Positions 12,601-22,800 of a stretch of 64,000 bases of DNA are shown piece after piece. Below the pieces are notes generated by a model. The model had not been told where the DNA came from. It saw nothing but the letters and a program-made list of their open reading frames with translations, and made no database searches. The DNA is from Corticium candelabrum. Lineage: Eukaryota > Porifera > Homoscleromorpha > Homosclerophorida > Plakinidae. Made by a program: the position numbers and the translations under genes. The stretch is from the NCBI RefSeq assembly GCF_963422355.1, contig NC_085103.1, positions 1,572,231 to 1,636,230 on the forward strand, written 5' to 3'. Positions within the stretch are counted from its first letter, which is position 1. Each line of letters opens with the position of its first letter.

Positions 12601-15152
12601 CCAAAGATAAAGTTCTTGGCACAAGTCATTGATCAGAAATGGATCAGAAGCGAACCTGACAAAGTGAAAGCTGTGTTACAATTGAAAGAACCAACCAACA
12701 CAGCTGAAGTGAGACGTGTCCTAGGTATGGTGAACCACTTGGGTAAGTTCATTCCAAATTTGGCAGAGAAAACGGAACCACTGAGGAAACTTCTAAGCAA
12801 ACAGAATGCTTGGATCTGGAAATACTCGCAAGCAACAGCATTTCAGAAGATCAAAGAGGATCTCATAAAATCACCAGTTTTGACTTTGTATACACCCACT
12901 CGAGAGACGGTGGTGTCAGCTGACGCATCATCTTTTGGCTTAGGTGCAGTCATACAACAGAGGCAGGACACAGGAGACTTCAAACCGATAGCATATGCAT
13001 CGAGGTCGATGACTCCCACTGAGCAAAAATATGCACAAATAAAGAGAGAAGCCTTGGCTGTTACATGGACATGTGAGCGTTTTAGTGATTATCTTTACGG
13101 TATGAGATTTCAGGTGGAGACAGACCATAAGCCTCTAGTTTCTTTACCTAGTTCAAGCAAGAGGCTGGATGAGCTACCAATACGTATTCAGAGATTCAGG
13201 CTTCGACAGATGCGATACAACTTCTCAATAAGTCATGTCTCAGGAAAGAAATTTTTCACACCTGACACATTGTCCAGAAGTCCAGTACAGATAACTACGG
13301 AATCAGCTCATGAGTTGAAAACAGCAACTGAAGCCTATGTCGAACTAATCATCAACCATCTTCCTGTGACGGAAAAACCACTGAAAGACATACGGGACAG
13401 ACAGACTACAGACAACACATGCAATCAATTGAAACGATTTTGCATACAGGGATGGCCAGCTAAACACTTCCTGAAGGGGCCAATCAAGAAGTATTATCCT
13501 GTATTTACAGAATTGTCAGTCCTAGATGGATTACTTCTAAGAGGCAATCGGATAATTATTCCAGAATTATTACGAGATGAGATTATAAAGAGACTCCAGA
13601 CAGGCCACATGGGTATCACAAAGACTCTGGATCGCGCAAAAGCAGCAGTTTGGTGGCCAGGAATGAGTTCTCAATTGAAAGAGACAGTGGAGAACTGCAC
13701 TGTTGGCAGCAAAGAGCGCAGCAATAGAGCTGAACCTCTCATTCCTACACCTTTGCCAAGTCGTTCCTGGCAATGTGTCGGAACTGATCTTTTCGAATGG
13801 AAGGGACAATCGCATCTTTTCGTAGTAGACTATTTGTCAAGGTATCCAGAAATAGCGAGACTATCAGATGCGACATCAAAAGTTGTGACTGAACACATAA
13901 AATGGTTTTTTTCCCGACATGGAATTCCCGAAGAAGTTCGATCAGACAATGGGCCTCAGTATTCTTCTGCCGCATTTGCAAAATTCGCAAGCGAATACGA
14001 ATTTTCGCATATTACTAGCAGTCAGCTACACCCTCAGAGTAATGGCGAGGCTGAGCGGATGGTCACAACTGTGAAGAGTCTTCTCAAGAAAGCAACAGAT
14101 CCATATTTAGCATTATTGGCATATAGTAGATTATAGTAAACATGCTAGCTAGCTATCTGGAGCTATGCATGCACTCTAAGTACATGCTAGTTTGGCTAAT
14201 CACAGACCCTACAGCAGAGAAGCTTTGAATTCTCCGCAGACCTAATATCTTTAGATATGAGACTAGTAGTCATATAACGCCCCATTTGAAGTTGCTCATC
14301 AACTATGTTTAACTAACAATGTCTGGCTCTGTATTATATGATAGAGCAGTTTACAACAAGTTCAAAACACTCTCCTGCTAGAGAATGCTGCTCAGGCAGA
14401 GTTGAAATCAACTGTTGACTCATTGGCTTCTCAGTCGGATACCAGCACAGTTATGATAGAGGATATACACAAAATATTGCTTAAGTACAAGCAGATGAAG
14501 GTAATTATCGTTACACCTAGCATGTGTTGAACACATAACAACAGCTTTGCTTTCAGATTCCTGTCAAAGTTGGGAAGACTGATCTTCCACCTCACCAAGC
14601 TCAACATACTCAAACAAGGAGCACATCATCAGTGGAAGAGCTTGACAGGTCTGTTGTTATGTTGGAATCACCGCCTGCTCCATCTCATATACAAGATGCT
14701 TCATCAAGTGAAGGTACCAGATATACTTTCATTTAGTTTTGTATAGGAACTATTAGTCATCTGTTTGTGTAATTATCAGTTGCGTTTGTTGGAGATAGAA
14801 GTCTGAATGTGATGGTTCCTATTCTGTGCTTAAACAAAGCTGAGGCTGCTATTAACAGAACAGAGTTAGCAAGGAACCTGCTAGACACTCTGTCTTCTAA
14901 GGAAGAGCAGGCTTCCAGCAGCATAACAGGGAAAGAACAAGAAAAGCGACAGCTGGATGTGAAGAAAATGGAAGCTTTAAGAAGTATGTCTGCTTGTCTT
15001 GTTCATCACTGTGACCGCTGATTGCTTTGTGGTGGTGTTCAGGTCACTGTATGCTGAGATTTCCTTTGGAACCAGATGAAAACCTAAAGGTCGTTTTGAA
15101 CAAGGTGAACAAAGTGCTTGGAGACAAGTGCCGATTTCAGTCTAAGAAGTGA
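9629..15152 (+). CDS. Coiled-coil + BEN-like domain protein, second gene of the EnSpm-like element
   Basis: The ATG at 9629 starts a basic peptide (MAEKTKTRTTRPTRIKQR). Later exons join in phase: about 9821-10025, 10553-10596, 10661-10734, 14350-14500 (coiled-coil-like, rich in L/Q/E), 14557-14713, 14780-14983, 15043-15152. The last two encode VAFVGDRSLNVMVPILCL, ELARNLLDTLSS, then LDVKKMEALR joined to HCMLRFPLEPDENLK and a KCR near the end. This order (aliphatic start, LARxLL, LD..KxxxIR, FP, terminal N.KCR) resembles a BEN domain, a DNA- or protein-binding module of animal chromatin proteins. No stop or phase error is seen in these exons, so it may be functional. The gypsy insertion falls wholly inside the 10735-14349 intron. 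The junction of exons 1 and 2 is uncertain. Role inferred: accessory DNA-binding protein of the transposon. Confidence 0.65.
10754..10897 (+). repeat. Gypsy 5' LTR and adjacent primer-binding site
   Basis: The boundary is inferred from TG...CA ends and from TGGTGTCAGAAGTGG at 10898-10912, a primer-binding-site form common in animal gypsy elements. The partner LTR is absent, so the start is approximate. Confidence 0.55.
10937..11943 (+). pseudogene. Gypsy gag and protease remnant
   Basis: The ATG at 10937 begins MDTFQVAPPETFDFSSPEQW, a typical gag start. After a frameshift near 11090 the frame continues through YFVKKRNVIFERAKFNQR and VETFITALYSLAEHCEFG. A zinc knuckle (CHKCGKLGHY, about 11660) lacks its last cysteine because of a deletion. 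The downstream block 11680-11943 (LLGRPAIESLQLL) is the end of the aspartic protease; the catalytic DSG region is missing. It would form capsid-like particles if intact, but is non-functional here. Confidence 0.8.
12025..14136 (+). CDS. Gypsy pol: reverse transcriptase, RNase H, integrase (truncated)
   Basis: A single open frame of 703 codons. The RT shows VFTKLEANSGFWQIPL (usual D of the LDAxSGF motif replaced by E), FGISSAPELFQ and CFMDDIFIYG (usual form YxDD). RNase H shows VSADASSFGLGAVIQQ, REALAVTW and TDHKPL. The integrase zinc part has GHMGITKTLDRAKAAVWWPGM but the second cysteine of the HHCC set is lost (ENCTVGSKERSN). The catalytic core has GTDLF, SDNGPQYSS and HPQSNGEAERMV, i.e. D, D and E. 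The protein stops at ATDPYLALLAYSRL, before the end of integrase. The substituted RT residue, the damaged zinc motif and the truncation argue against activity although the frame is open. Confidence 0.9.
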   Translation: MSTPRRVPLPLMKEVETELERVLMEGVISQVETPTDWCSGIVVVPKSRGRVRICVDLSRLNESVLRERLMLPSVDYTLGQLAGAKVFTKLEANSGFWQIPLSKNSALLTAFITPFGRFCFNRLPFGISSAPELFQCRMSNLLTGMEGTVCFMDDIFIYGSSQEEHDARLCKVLEKLRESGDTLNREKCVFSLPKIKFLAQVIDQKWIRSEPDKVKAVLQLKEPTNTAEVRRVLGMVNHLGKFIPNLAEKTEPLRKLLSKQNAWIWKYSQATAFQKIKEDLIKSPVLTLYTPTRETVVSADASSFGLGAVIQQRQDTGDFKPIAYASRSMTPTEQKYAQIKREALAVTWTCERFSDYLYGMRFQVETDHKPLVSLPSSSKRLDELPIRIQRFRLRQMRYNFSISHVSGKKFFTPDTLSRSPVQITTESAHELKTATEAYVELIINHLPVTEKPLKDIRDRQTTDNTCNQLKRFCIQGWPAKHFLKGPIKKYYPVFTELSVLDGLLLRGNRIIIPELLRDEIIKRLQTGHMGITKTLDRAKAAVWWPGMSSQLKETVENCTVGSKERSNRAEPLIPTPLPSRSWQCVGTDLFEWKGQSHLFVVDYLSRYPEIARLSDATSKVVTEHIKWFFSRHGIPEEVRSDNGPQYSSAAFAKFASEYEFSHITSSQLHPQSNGEAERMVTTVKSLLKKATDPYLALLAYSRL
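14146..14349. other. Intron remainder right of the gypsy insertion
   Basis: Sequence between the truncated gypsy end and the acceptor AG at 14348-14349 of the BEN-like gene. No LTR similarity and no coding block seen. Confidence 0.5.
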
Positions 15153-15354
15153 CTGGTGTAGTTTATGTGAGACTTGTTGCAGTGTAGTACTGTATAGTAG
15201 AGATCGATATTCTGAATTGACGTGGCATTGATATACGCATACATTGTACACAAAAGGTCCGGCGAGTTTTTCGTTTGCAACTAATTCGGTACGAATTCAC
15301 TGAGTATAGAAATGGCCACAATACGCAGAGAATTCGAATAGACTCCGCCTCCGT

Positions 15355-15464
15355 TTCTGCTGCAATACACTGCCAGTTCTGCTGGAATACACTGCGAGTT
15401 CTGCTGGAATACACTGTGATTTCTGCTGAAATACACTGCGAGTTCTGCTAGAATACACTGCGAG
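15355..15464. repeat. Sub-terminal tandem repeat, 22 bp x 5
   Basis: Five consecutive 22-bp units of the form TTCTGCTGGAATACACTG plus CGAG, each with one to three changes, followed by a partial sixth. They lie about 250 bp inside the right end of the EnSpm-like element, where transposase-binding repeats are found in CACTA-type elements. No equal array is seen at the left end, although CGAATT-rich words and TGGCCACA occur near both ends. Confidence 0.75.
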
Positions 15465-15669
15465 TTCTGCTGAATTTTGGTGTCAATACAGAGCAATTTC
15501 TCACCTAATTCCGCGTTGTTTAGTAAGTATTCGGCCCGAAGTCACTAAGTGAAAGTGGCCAAAACTTGCAACAAACCCGGAGCGAAATTGCTTGAGTGTA
15601 GGGGTAAATTCAGTACGAATACGCAACAGATTCTCCCGAATTTGAGTGCAAATACGAACTATGTTATTG

Positions 15670-15709
15670 CCGAATTCTAGCCGAATTCGCATCTCAACTT
15701 TCCAAAGGG
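15670..15709 (-). repeat. Right terminal inverted repeat of EnSpm-like element
   Basis: The complement of this stretch starts CCCTTTGGAAAGTTGAGAT and ends AGAATTCGG, matching 3191-3230. It is followed by CA, the second copy of the target dinucleotide. Confidence 0.85.
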
Positions 15710-16451
15710 CAAGACTGTTCTGACCAAAGAGATCATCGTTGCAGTTGATGTTCTGGCTAACAAGATGGTTGAGATGTTTGTTGAACTATCTCCATCAGAA
15801 TTTCCTGCTCATCCTGTACGGTCTACAAGTATTCAACCTAGGTCTGCTGTATCACGGTTTTCGTGATGCAATTCGAGATGGTGATGGCGATCGCGTAATT
15901 TTATATTGGAAAGCACTTTTGATCATCTTCAGAACATCAAACTACCACAACTACAGCAAAGAGGCATTACTTTTACTTGTGCAACAACAAACCTTCCCTG
16001 AAAGATTGGCAATGCAAATGAAATGGTCAAGATTTGTAAATAACAAAGGTAGAACTGGCTGTAACATCCCTTGCGACCTAGCAATGGAGCATCTGAATCG
16101 AAGACTAAAATCCATTCTTCACAACCTGGAAGCTAATATCCAGCCTAGTTCAATTGTTAGAGATGCCAAGAGCATTGGCATAATAGATAGTTACGTACAA
16201 CATTTGAAGAATCTCTTCACATCCATCCTGCTTCTGCCCATCATCCAGTGCTTACTGATTACAAGGATTTCAACAAAGTTTTGGATGTGCTACTGGACAA
16301 GGACGTTTTCCAGAAAATGAATGAAAAAAGGCAACATAGCCAGTTCAAGTTTTCTCATACACTTTTTGAGCAAGGAGACAGAGACAAAATTGTTAATTGG
16401 ATGGAAAAAACATTGGGTCAGATGTTTCATAGCATTGGAATTGAAGAATAA
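15710..16451 (+). pseudogene. DUF6589 domain gene, 3' part (split by transposon)
   Basis: Continues the gene interrupted at 3190: KTVLTKEIIVAVDVLANK starts in the frame left at the other side. A frameshift near 15820 leads into LYHGFRDAIRDGDGDRV, YWKALLIIF, KEALLLLVQQ, MKWSRFVNNKGRTGCNIPCD and LAMEHLNRRLK, the typical C-terminal half of DUF6589 proteins. Another frameshift near 16205 leads into a final block ending at the stop of 16449-16451. The acidic tail that would follow (ATKDDDGEDDD, to about 16528) lies behind that stop. With two frameshifts and the large insertion the gene cannot be expressed as one protein. Confidence 0.75.
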
Positions 16452-16529
16452 GAAGAAGAGGCATCAGCAACCAAAGATGATGACGGTGAGGATGATGATC
16501 CAACAACTGCAGGAATGACTATTGTTTGA

Positions 16530-17253
16530 AAGCAGTATCTATATAGTTTCATTCATCCAGACAGCCATCCTTCTATACATTCATATACATTCATATACAT
16601 TTATACGGTATTACCTTGCATGATAATACATTACGTTACTAGCAGACAGAGACAGACACGACAGAGACATTTTCAAACCTGATGCATGCAAGCTTGACAC
16701 TTGCAGTAACTAAAGATTTTATACTGTGTACCTTTGATGTTAATGCTGACATATCTCTGTCTGGATTGTACAGTGTTGCAGTTTGTCGCCTTGTGCTAAA
16801 TATAATTTCTATTATCTCAGAAATATGTGTCACAGTGTGATGCCTGGTTCTTGTCCTAGAGTTTTATGGGAGCATAGACAGAAATATTATATCTATTGGT
16901 ATATATACCGTATACCGCTTGCTAGTTATAAGCATGGCCTAACGTGCTGTAGTAGTGTTTCTTGGATTGGCTTTGGATTGGCTTGCATTCAATACTCATA
17001 GATCTCAAAACTATCCACTCATTTTTTCAATATCATCGTTTTAATTAAGATCTGGCAAATCTTTGCAGGTGTAGGGCCATCAGTATAAATCAAAAATTTC
17101 TAATTCGTAGAAACATCAGCCACATCTCGTGTAAATGAACAACAAAGACTGTTAGTTACCTCCTTGAGGGACTCCTCTTTTTACATGATTAAGGTGGTGA
17201 TACTTATTAGTTGCCAAGTCTTGACCGACTGTGTAACAACATAAAATTAACCC
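16530..17253. other. Non-coding stretch, no gene seen
   Basis: AT-rich sequence with a short ATTCATATACATTCATATACATT-type direct repeat around 16577-16603 and a small CAGACAGAGACAGAC patch at about 16643. No coding block recognised. Confidence 0.5.
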
Positions 17254-18413
17254 TCAAACCGATATAAGCATGCAGTTCCTAGGCTTAATTCCAAATGCTG
17301 TTGTTGCTATCAATAGCCTCAGTGTACTTTCCGCCCTGGCAAATGCTGTTAGTAATTTCTCCCTCATTTCTATTGTTGACGCACTCGCGTACAGGTCCAC
17401 TAGACAAAACTCCTGCAGGTTTGGAGCCCAAACTGGTTGTGCCAGGTACTTGCCTAACTTCCTCTTCAGCCTAAGATACAGCATTAAGTAGTCAAGGTAT
17501 TTGCGACAAACTACTACTGTCTTCACCATATCGGTGCCTTCCTTCATAAGTTGGCTTGACATTGTAGCACTGAAGTCCTCAATTGTCGTCATGGTCTGCA
17601 CTGAGTACTGGATGTTACTCCTATTGGGTGGAAATGCAATAACTGCAACATCTTTCATTGACAAGCAGTGCAGTATGCAGTCATATGTAGAACGTGTAGC
17701 AGTTGCTGTGAGAACCATTACATGCACTTCCTCAGAAATTACACTTCTGATATCACCAACGTGTGCAAAGGCAACACAAAAGTCATCTCCCCTAAAAGTA
17801 ACAATTTTAATACTAAAACAAGGAGAAAATCAACTGTTGATCTCATACCATGTCTTGATACAGTGTGCTTCATCAACCAGTGCCACTAAATTCTCTTTAT
17901 ACCTTGGTTTGAGAAGCGTATTTCTGTACAAGGGGTTTCCGATAAGGTTTAAAGGGCTGATGAAAACAAGCTGCACACTGCCTAATAGAACCTCCTTTAT
18001 TACAGTTCCATTGAACTGTGCCTCACCGACAAACTCTTATGAAATTCCTCTAGGAGACAGCTTTGTTCGCTGATCCATCATGAGATATGATAGCGGACTG
18101 GCACAAACAACTATACTACCTTTGCAACCTAAAACAAACAGGTGCTACCCCTACCTTTTATAATTGCAGTGACTTGATAGAATTACATGAAACCAACCTT
18201 TCAGTTTGTCAAACACTAAAGGCAGCATACTAAATATTATCGACTTCCCATAGCCTGTTGGCAACAGTACAATGGTACCAGTCTATTCCTTGCACAAATG
18301 CAGTGATGGCCTCTCTTTGCTTTTCTCTCAACTCTGTGTATGACATTGTTATTCTAGTTTCCTCTATAGCCACCTCCAGTTGAGTATCTTTCACCAGCAT
18401 TTGACCAGACATG
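17254..18413 (-). pseudogene. RecQ-like DNA helicase, broken
   Basis: Minus-strand exons in order: 18413-18180 with YTELREKQREAITAFVQG and then, one base out of frame, LLPTGYGKSIIF (Walker A); about 18130-17850 with VVCASPLSYLMMDQ, QLVFISPLNLI and VDEAHCIKTW (DEAH box); a short exon near 17790; and 17727-17254 with VMVLTATATRST (motif III), FPPNRSNIQYSV and LLIATTAFGIKP (motif V region). A RecQ-family helicase unwinds DNA 3'-5' using ATP. An extra base just before the Walker A motif and an in-frame TAA after LSPRGIS mean this copy cannot make the enzyme. It ends soon after motif V, short of a full RecQ. Multicopy RecQ-like fragments occur in several invertebrate genomes, so it may be a captured or duplicated copy. 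Confidence 0.75.
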
Positions 18414-18478
18414 TACATTACATTAATATAATTGACGAGAATGGTACTGCAAACTGTCCCCAGCCGACGGATACAAAG

Positions 18479-18480
<2 letters not shown>

Positions 18481-18538
<58 letters not shown>
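18481..18538. repeat. (TA)n microsatellite
   Basis: Uninterrupted AT dinucleotides for about 50 bp, upstream of the broken helicase gene. Confidence 0.95.
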
Positions 18539-18539
<1 letters not shown>

Positions 18540-19735
18540 GACAACTGAAAGCAACGGTTGACAACAACAGACCCCAAGCAAAAACGTCCACAACTCACGT
18601 ACAACACGTTACCTCGTTTGTCCACTTCTTATCTCGCGCAAAAGTACATCAACTCCGTTCACTTTGGCTACTGACGTACAGTACGTACGATATCATCGTC
18701 ACCTGTGACGTACTAAAGGAAAGCGAACAGCATTCAACAATTAGCGTGTAAGTACAAGGACGACATCTCACCTACGAAGTGCATGATCACGCAACTTCCG
18801 TACATGACAGTATGGAAGCCAATAAAGTGTAGGACAGACTGTTCGTCCTGTTGCTAGCATTAACGCTGTAGCTGACGTCCAGATGAGCCTAGAAGCAATT
18901 TCGCAAAGAACAACTCACCTGTCAAGGTTGTCGCACAAGAGTACATACAACCTGCGCGCTTCTTTTGCCACGCAACCCGTGAGAGCAAATGAACTCGCCT
19001 AAAACGAGACCAAAGTCCAACAACACCTGCAGCAGACACAGAAACGAAAACTTCGCTGTACAGCAGATACTAATTACCAGATGAGTTCCCATCGGTTGGT
19101 CGCATATATCAATTAACGGATCATCGTTAAGTCTTTATGCACCATGGAATGCAGGGGTCGGAAGAACCAAGACATCAAAGGAATCTTACCAGACCCTCTC
19201 CCGCCAACAGAACTCAAAAAGAGGGAGGAGCTGGCTGCGCGAGACTAATTCAGTACTGTGATGTGGGCTGAGAATTTTTTGCAGCATAAATTAAACTTTA
19301 AACTGTCTAGCATGGTATACAAATATACTGTAATTAATTAAGGAGCTTCAGCAATGTGATAACGGTGTTGCTGCTCCCTATAATAATGATTACAAGTCTC
19401 TCTTCCAGAATATTTCGTTCTTGCCAAAAATTTCCATATTGACCTGCTATACTTCCAGACCATTGTGCTTTATCCTAATGGCATTACTCTTGGCATGGGC
19501 GCAAGGGGCAGTCCGTTGGTCGGTCATACACTTACGGTGTGTGACACGGTAGCAATATGTCTGTTGGCATCAATTAATTAGTACATTGGAAGTGAAGATT
19601 CTCGTCATAGCGATGGGTTTTCTACACCAAGACATATTTGCCATGTGTAACCCTCAATGCTACAGACAATTCCATCAAAATTCCATCAAAACCGTGATGG
19701 GATTTCGGGTGTATTTCCCTGTGAGATAGAGAAAC
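18539..19735. other. Non-coding stretch, no gene seen
   Basis: No coding block with family features on either strand. It contains scattered GTACGTAC/GACGTAC words around 18670-18710 and nothing that looks like an RNA gene. Confidence 0.45.
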
Positions 19736-19783
19736 AGACAAAAGACAGACAAACAAACAAACAAATAAACAAAAAGACGACAA

Positions 19784-19815
<32 letters not shown>

Positions 19816-19816
19816 A
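19736..19816. repeat. (GACA)n / (AAAC)n microsatellite, 5' target of LINE copy 1
   Basis: An impure ACAAAC section followed by pure GACA units from about 19789 to 19816, directly abutting the 5' end of the near-full-length LINE. Equivalent GACA tracts lie at 23233, 24914, 26596 and 28548. Confidence 0.9.
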
Positions 19817-19898
19817 GATCCCGGATGTTACGTGGCAGCGGCAGTTGTTTTGTTTATCGCTAGTTTGAGTGTACCTACAAGCTATTTGCCATTACAAT

Positions 19899-22800
19899 AT
19901 GGCTGATGACAAAGAAAACTGTCCGTTTCCGTCGTGTCATGTGTCTGGAAAACCGCAGCGTCTTCTCTGTCATGTTCGTCAAACTCATGACTCAGATGAC
20001 GTCCCCGCAGAGTTTGTCTCTCGTCTGAACCTACATCGCTGTCAAGACTGTCGGCAGTGGTTTCTAAAGCTGAATCAACATTCTAACCAGTGTAGGAAAT
20101 CAGCAAGGTCTTCTCTAACCTCAAAGTCTTCACAACGGCCGTCGGGAGATTCGAATCCCCACCCCCGCCCCCCAGGTGCGGAAGCCTCCGAAGGTGCCGA
20201 AAGCAATTCGGTTGTGGCGCCCGCTGTCGTGAATGCAAGAAGTCACTGTCCCATCGTCTCATCTCAGGTTCCTCCAAGTGTACACGTACCATGCACTGTG
20301 CCTTCACAGGCGTAGCAGTTTATACGGGACCTTTCCGTGGAAACAATTCTTCGGGCATCGCCGCCACGAACAATCAATACTATCAAATCAGGTTCAAAAG
20401 CCTTGTTTCAGGAATGCTGCCTATATGTTATGCGCCAAATAAGAGACAATCCTTTGGATGAGTCACCTTGGAAACTGTTCTTTTTGCTTCCAAGAATGCT
20501 GCTGTCTCCCCTCTCTAGAGGTGGAAGAGCTAGTTCGAAACAAGTGAAGTCTCTTTACCATCAGTTCCTAAATTTTGAATGGGGCAGTTTGGCTAAGTTT
20601 AATGAGTCTCAGCCATCTAAGACAACCGTAGACAATCGATTAGAGACACGAAAAGCAGCTTTGAGGCTAATAACGTGTGGAGAGCTTTCTCGAGCATCTA
20701 GAGTTCTCATGAGCTCAGGCCTGGCTCCTCCAACATCTCAAACAGTCAAGAAGCTTTCTGATAAACACCCTAAGAGCAAGAAAGAGATTTCTCAGAGAAA
20801 ATGTACCAGTGACCAGATATCTTTGAGTAGGAGTCAACTCTTCAAAGCAATTCAAAGTTCTCCAAACGGATCAGGTACAGGGCCGTCAGGTTGGCGGTAC
20901 GAACATTTCCGTGTCCTACTTGAGAATGAAGAGCTAGCTGATTGCCTTTATTTTGCTTGCTCTTGTATCGCTCAGGGAAACTTACCTGATCCAGTGACAT
21001 CTCTTTTGTCATCATCACGTCTCATCGCTTTACCAAAACCTAATGGGGATGTAAGGCCAATTGCAATAGGCGAAACCCTGCGGCGTCTCACTGCCAAAGC
21101 AATGTGCATGCAGAAAAGAAGTGATTTTGCCAACTTTTTCCATCCCCTACAGCATGGTGTGGCTACTGACGGGGGTTTAGAGATGCTTGTGCACCATGTA
21201 CAACTGCTTTTGGAGGAAGACTGTGATAGGATCTTTGTGAAGACAGATGTCAAGAATGCCTTCAACTCTGTACACAGACAGCATCTGCTAGAGCAAGTGT
21301 CCTCAAGACACCCTGACATTTTACATCATGTCTCTCAAATGTATTCTAAACCTAGTTCTCTACTTTTTCAGCAAAGGGGTTCTCCAGTCATCATCCAGTC
21401 CGAGGAAGGGATTCATCAGGGTGATCCCCTGGGCCCCGCACTTTTCTCGACAGCAATACATCCAATCTTGAGTGATCTGCAGAATTCAAACACCTCTATC
21501 AGAGTTTTGGCTTACCTTGATGATGTCTTCATGGTTGGTTTGCCCCAAGATGTCCTATCTGCTTTAGATGATCTACGACCTGCATTTGAAGCCATTGGCC
21601 TTTCAATTGCCAATCATAAATGCAAGATCTATTCTGGTTTAGACTCACCATGCCTGTCAAGTAACACAGCCTCGTCTATCCCAGTCACATCTGATGGCAC
21701 AGTGATTCTTGGGACCCCAATAGGCAGGGATGATTTCATTTTTGCTTCTTGTGATGACACTGCTAAATCAGGCAGCCAGCTATGTGATAAGCTAGTAGAT
21801 CTAGGGGATGTTCAGAGTGCGATGTTGTTGCTGCGATATTGCCATGTACCTCGACTCAACCATCTTGCTCGAACAGTGTCGCCTGCATTATTACTTCCAG
21901 CGGCCAGAATCCACGACTCACTAACCAGGAAGACATTCACTCTTTTGATGGGCTACGAAAATATTGGAGATAAACCTTGGGCTCAGGCTTCCCTGCCAAT
22001 CAGAGTAGGTGGATTTGGCATGACACCACTAGTATCGCTCTCTCAATGTGCGTTTGTCTCATCGTGGGCCCACAGCATCAAAGAGTTGCCAAACTATTTT
22101 TCAAGTCTGAATCAAATTCTTGATAATGTTGTCCACGGTGACCACGGTGATCCCCAGAGAGGTTCTATAGCTCAAGCTCTTCGTGAGGCAGTGCCTTCTG
22201 ACAAACAACTGGAAGATATGCTACGGAATAAAAGTAAACTACAAAGAAAACTGACACAGGATTTAGCCAGCACTGCCATCACTGACATGATTATGATAAG
22301 CTCATGCGATAGAGAGGCAGCAAGACTTCGGTCTTTGCAAGGCAAAGGGGCAGGGGCATGGATAAATACGATACCAACTTCGCAGAAGCTCGCACTAGAA
22401 TCCCGCGATTTTCGCTTGGCGGCCTGCATGAGGTTGGGATTGTCTATGCCCTTCAAAGGATATATCCAAAGATGTGATTGCGGTGTCTCCCTTGATGGAT
22501 CTGGCTATCATTTCTTGACATGTAAATGGGGTGGTGGGCCTGTCTGGTCCCACGAGTCCATAGCTGCAGTGTGGGCAGATTGTTTGAGAGATCTCCATAT
22601 ACACCACCGACGGGAACCTAGAAACAGGTACTCAAACTCAAATGACCGCCCGGATATCTCTGTTTTTGACTGTGGCTCTGGGTCTAATGTGGACCTGGAC
22701 ATCTCACTGGCGCACCCATGGAGCTCTGAAATCGTCAGCAGTGCAGCACACACAGATGGAGCTGCAGCACTAAAGAGAGAAGAGAAGAAGCTGACCAAAT

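Larger units (their letters stand above)
10754..14145 (+). mobile_element. Gypsy LTR retrotransposon, 3'-truncated, in an intron
   Basis: A short 5' LTR (about 10754-10897, TGTGTTGG...TACA) is followed directly by a primer-binding-type sequence TGGTGTCAGAAGTGG, then gag and pol. Pol ends within integrase at 14136 and no second LTR follows, so the 3' end is lost. It lies in sense orientation inside an intron of the BEN-like gene. Confidence 0.85.
3191..15709. mobile_element. EnSpm/TNP2-like DNA transposon, 12.5 kb, two divergent genes
   Basis: Inverted ends match at about 35 of 40 positions: CCCTTTGAAAAGTTGAGAT at 3191 and, reading inward from 15709, CCCTTTGGAAAGTTGAGAT, each followed by a CGAAT(A/T)CGG...AGAATTCGG block. 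Both flanks carry CA (3189-3190 and 15710-15711), a 2-bp target duplication. Inside are a TNP2/DUF4218-type transposase (minus, 3919-9375) and a BEN-like gene (plus, 9629-15152) transcribed away from a common centre. Sub-terminal repeats are present on the right (15355-15464). Later insertions inside are MITEs at 3608 and 9441, a (CA)n tract and a gypsy element in an intron. The ends are not the classical CACTA, so superfamily assignment rests on the transposase. Without the gypsy piece the element is about 9 kb. Confidence 0.8.
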
